This document shows positions 6,188-7,961 of a DNA stretch of 7,961 bases, one piece after another. The stretch's first letter is position 1. Each line of letters opens with the position of its first letter. The notes beneath the pieces are model-generated. The model had not been told where the DNA came from, searched no databases, and saw only the letters and a program-made list of their open reading frames with translations. This DNA is from an uncultured Atopobium sp. (GTDB taxonomy: Bacteria > Actinomycetota > Coriobacteriia > Coriobacteriales > Atopobiaceae). Location: the NCBI GenBank assembly GCA_937926845.1, contig CALBBS010000022.1:1-7961 (forward strand), read 5' to 3'. The position numbers and the translations under genes were made by a program.

Positions 6188-7279
6188 GTGGAGTCGCTTC
6201 AAACAATCATTTCAACCTGCTCACCTCAAGCAGGTCTTTCTTCACATATTGTTCCTTTTGCGTCAGGACCTTCACTCAAGGAACGCCTGTCCGCTCATCC
6301 TGTGCTTATGGCACCCATGGCTGGCGTCAGTGATGGTGTATATCGCACTATGGCTCGAGCGGGCGGAGCAGGTCTTGCATACTCAGAAATGGTTTCTGTC
6401 GCAGGAATTCATTATGGTGGCGAGAAAACCTGGGAGCTTGTAGAACCCCTTTCTACTGAGCCAGATATTGCTGTTCAACTTTTTGGTTCAAAGCCAGAGC
6501 AGTTTAAAGAAGCGGCAGCTCAGATCAGTGAGCGCCTAGGAAATAAACTTGCTCTTATCGATATCAATATGGCTTGTCCTGTTCCTAAGGTTGTCAAAAA
6601 AGGGGAGGGCTCAGCCCTTCTCGATACCCCAGAGCTTGCTGCAGATCTGGTCAAAGCTTGTCTTTCTGAGGTCGCGGTGCCTGTTACCGTGAAGATTAGA
6701 CGAGGTAGACGTCAGGATGAGGAAGTAGCTCCTGAGTTTGCTCGCGCCATGGAAGCTGCAGGAGCGTCTGCTGTTGCTATTCATGGTCGCTTTGCAACTC
6801 AGATGTATCGAGGACAGGCAGAGTGGGAGACCGTTAATAGAGTTTGCGATGCTGTTTCAATTCCTGTTATAGGCTCCGGTGACATGCTCTCTGCTGAAGC
6901 AGCGGCTCATGCCCTTACAGAGACAGGTGTGACAGCTGTAATGATTGCTCGTGGAACCTATGGTAATCCATGGATTTTCAAGAACACTCAAGCTTTAGTT
7001 GAAGGTCAAGCTCTACTTGTTCCAACACTTGATCAGATGCTTGCATCTTTTATGATGCATGTACGTTTACTTGACGCTGCCCACATTCATATTGCTCGCG
7101 CAAGAAGTCTCTCCACCTGGTATTTTAGGGGTATTCCAAATGCTGCCTATTGGCGCGGTAAGTCAGTAAGGTGTGTAACAGCTCAAGATTTCATTGATTT
7201 AGCGCTAGAGATTAAAGAAACCGTCAAGCAACTTGAGGGTGAGCAGGAATCTCCTGAGCACAATCCATCTATGAGCTAG
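6188..7279 (+). CDS. dus: tRNA-dihydrouridine synthase (DusB/NifR3-type)
   Basis: Dus enzymes use FMN and NADPH to reduce specific uridines of tRNA to dihydrouridine. The 363-residue product is a TIM barrel followed by a C-terminal helical region. Landmarks in order are LMAPMAGVSD (40-49), VQLFGS (96-101), DINMACP with the probable catalytic Cys130, GSALL (141-145), VKIRRG with Lys169, IHGR with His199, RGQAEW (208-213), IPVIGSGD (225-232) and IARGTYGNPWIF. These fit the bacterial NifR3/DusB group; the exact target uridine cannot be read from sequence. Two motifs differ from the common form: MACP for MGCP, and HGRFA for HGRTR. About 28 residues precede the usual N-terminus, with no alternative start codon in that stretch. 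The gene starts 9 bp after lepA and ends 9 bp before hemW, so it is probably cotranscribed with both. Confidence 0.93.
   Translation: MESLQTIISTCSPQAGLSSHIVPFASGPSLKERLSAHPVLMAPMAGVSDGVYRTMARAGGAGLAYSEMVSVAGIHYGGEKTWELVEPLSTEPDIAVQLFGSKPEQFKEAAAQISERLGNKLALIDINMACPVPKVVKKGEGSALLDTPELAADLVKACLSEVAVPVTVKIRRGRRQDEEVAPEFARAMEAAGASAVAIHGRFATQMYRGQAEWETVNRVCDAVSIPVIGSGDMLSAEAAAHALTETGVTAVMIARGTYGNPWIFKNTQALVEGQALLVPTLDQMLASFMMHVRLLDAAHIHIARARSLSTWYFRGIPNAAYWRGKSVRCVTAQDFIDLALEIKETVKQLEGEQESPEHNPSMS
6215..6235 (+). repeat. 7-bp inverted repeat (hairpin) in the first codons of dus
   Basis: ACCTGCT and AGCAGGT are perfect inverted repeats around the 7-nt loop CACCTCA, followed by pyrimidine-rich CTTTCTTC. 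The hairpin begins 27 nt after the dus GTG and about 37 nt after the lepA stop. The T tract is interrupted, so it is a poor classical terminator. It might attenuate readthrough or slow dus translation, but chance is possible. Confidence 0.5.
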
Positions 7280-7288
7280 TGGTCTGTT

Positions 7289-7961
7289 GTGGATTCCTGG
7301 CAGTCTAAATACAATCAAACGGCTACCTCTGCACTTTATCTGCATATTCCGTTTTGTTCTCAAAAATGCTTCTATTGCGATTTCTCTTCTTGGTCTACAA
7401 GACAAGATGACAGTCGCATGAAAAATTACGTTAAAGCACTAAAACATCAGCTAGACGAGGCCGCCCAGCTTGGTTTGTTATCAGCCACAAAAACAGTTTA
7501 TATGGGCGGTGGAACGCCAAGCTTGCTTGGTCAAGATGCAGTGGATTTGGCGCAGCACACTTCAGCGATTGTAAATCCTGATGAGTTCAGTATTGAAGCA
7601 AATCCAGACTCACTATCTGATGATCTTCTCGCCAGTCTTACTACGGGCGGGGTAACACGAGTTTCTTTGGGAGTTCAAAGTTTTAACGATAATGAGCTTA
7701 AGAAGCTGGGCAGAATTCACTCGGCCGACCTGGCTTACGACAGAGTACTTGCTGCAAAAGATTATGGTTACGATGTGTCGGTTGATCTTATGTGCGCTAT
7801 TCCTGAGCAAACAGAGAGTTCTTGGGAGTTTTCGCTCTCAAGATTTATCTCGCTTGGCGTACATCATGTGAGCGTCTATCCGCTAACCATTGAAGATGGC
7901 ACGGCGCTGGCTAAGCAAACCCAGGATCAAGACACTCCATGGAACGCCTACGACGTGCAGG
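7289..7961 (+). CDS. hemW: HemW-like radical SAM heme chaperone (3' end outside window)
   Basis: HemW was long annotated as oxygen-independent coproporphyrinogen III oxidase; studied members bind heme and act in heme trafficking rather than in that oxidation. The visible 224 residues include LYLHIPFC at 16-23 and the radical-SAM cluster motif CxxxCxxC (Cys23, Cys27, Cys30). Phe32 stands where true HemN has a fourth cysteine, which favours HemW. Then follow MGGGTPSLL, SIEANPDSL, VSLGVQSFNDNELKKLGR, SVDLMCAIPEQT and VSVYPLTIEDGTALA, all in HemW order. The family is near 380 residues, so about 150 should lie to the right. The chosen start is GTG 7289, with only a weak AGTGG site (7278-7282). It is in the same frame as dus, separated by the TAG at 7277-7279 and 9 bp. 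It is the last visible gene of the lepA operon. Confidence 0.94.
   Translation, partial: MDSWQSKYNQTATSALYLHIPFCSQKCFYCDFSSWSTRQDDSRMKNYVKALKHQLDEAAQLGLLSATKTVYMGGGTPSLLGQDAVDLAQHTSAIVNPDEFSIEANPDSLSDDLLASLTTGGVTRVSLGVQSFNDNELKKLGRIHSADLAYDRVLAAKDYGYDVSVDLMCAIPEQTESSWEFSLSRFISLGVHHVSVYPLTIEDGTALAKQTQDQDTPWNAYDVQ

Noticed and set aside
6604..6620. GC-rich hairpin GGAGGGC-TCA-GCCCTTC in dus
   Set aside because: It lies in codons of a conserved Dus motif (GEGSALL) and has no T tract. The pairing includes a G-T wobble and is probably accidental.
7277..7291. Dus-HemW fusion by readthrough of the TAG
   Set aside because: The two genes are in the same frame, but HemW has its own GTG start at the right distance from its first motif and Dus ends normally. 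Nothing near the TAG suggests recoding.
1..7961. Mobile element, CRISPR array, tRNA/rRNA, defence or toxin system
   Set aside because: No transposase, integrase, repeat-spacer pattern, tRNA-like fold or unassigned long coding region was seen. Genes account for nearly all bases and are known housekeeping or competence families.

Overview
The window is ordinary core-chromosome housekeeping DNA. It most likely comes from a low-to-moderate GC member of the Actinobacteria, and I would guess the class Coriobacteriia (Atopobium/Lancefieldella/Olsenella type). That guess is inference from three things: gene order, the moderate base composition judged by eye, and frequent GTG starts with a leaderless-looking promoter. 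No rRNA or other taxonomic marker is present to settle it.

Layout, left to right. (1) 1-3922, + strand: comEA (5' end outside the window), comEC and holA. The genes overlap by 8 bp and 17 bp, so they look like one translationally coupled operon for DNA uptake (ComEA receptor, ComEC channel) plus the clamp-loader delta subunit of DNA polymerase III. (2) 3923-3994: a short convergent gap with a near-perfect hairpin that can terminate transcription from both sides. (3) 3995-4258, - strand: rpsT (ribosomal protein S20). (4) 4259-4366: a 108-bp divergent promoter region between rpsT and lepA. The two proposed -10 boxes are so close that the core promoters would overlap, and lepA appears to have a leaderless mRNA. 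(5) 4367-7961, + strand: lepA (EF4), dus (tRNA-dihydrouridine synthase) and hemW (cut by the right edge). The gaps are 9 bp each, so they probably form one operon.

The order comEA-comEC-holA-(rpsT reversed)-lepA-hemW is an old block. Bacillus subtilis has the same order, with comEB between comEA and comEC and gpr/spoIIP between rpsT and lepA. Here comEB and the sporulation genes are missing and a dus gene sits between lepA and hemW. The genes share translation and ribosome themes (S20, EF4, tRNA dihydrouridine) and DNA-handling themes (uptake, replication).

I found no mobile element, CRISPR array, tRNA, rRNA, toxin or defence system. No intergenic stretch is longer than about 110 bp. I do not see an undescribed system. 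The points worth a second look are the overlapping divergent promoters with a probable leaderless lepA, a hairpin in the first codons of dus, departures from family motifs in ComEC and Dus, and a ComEC C-terminal tail that is partly the ribosome-binding site of holA read as protein.
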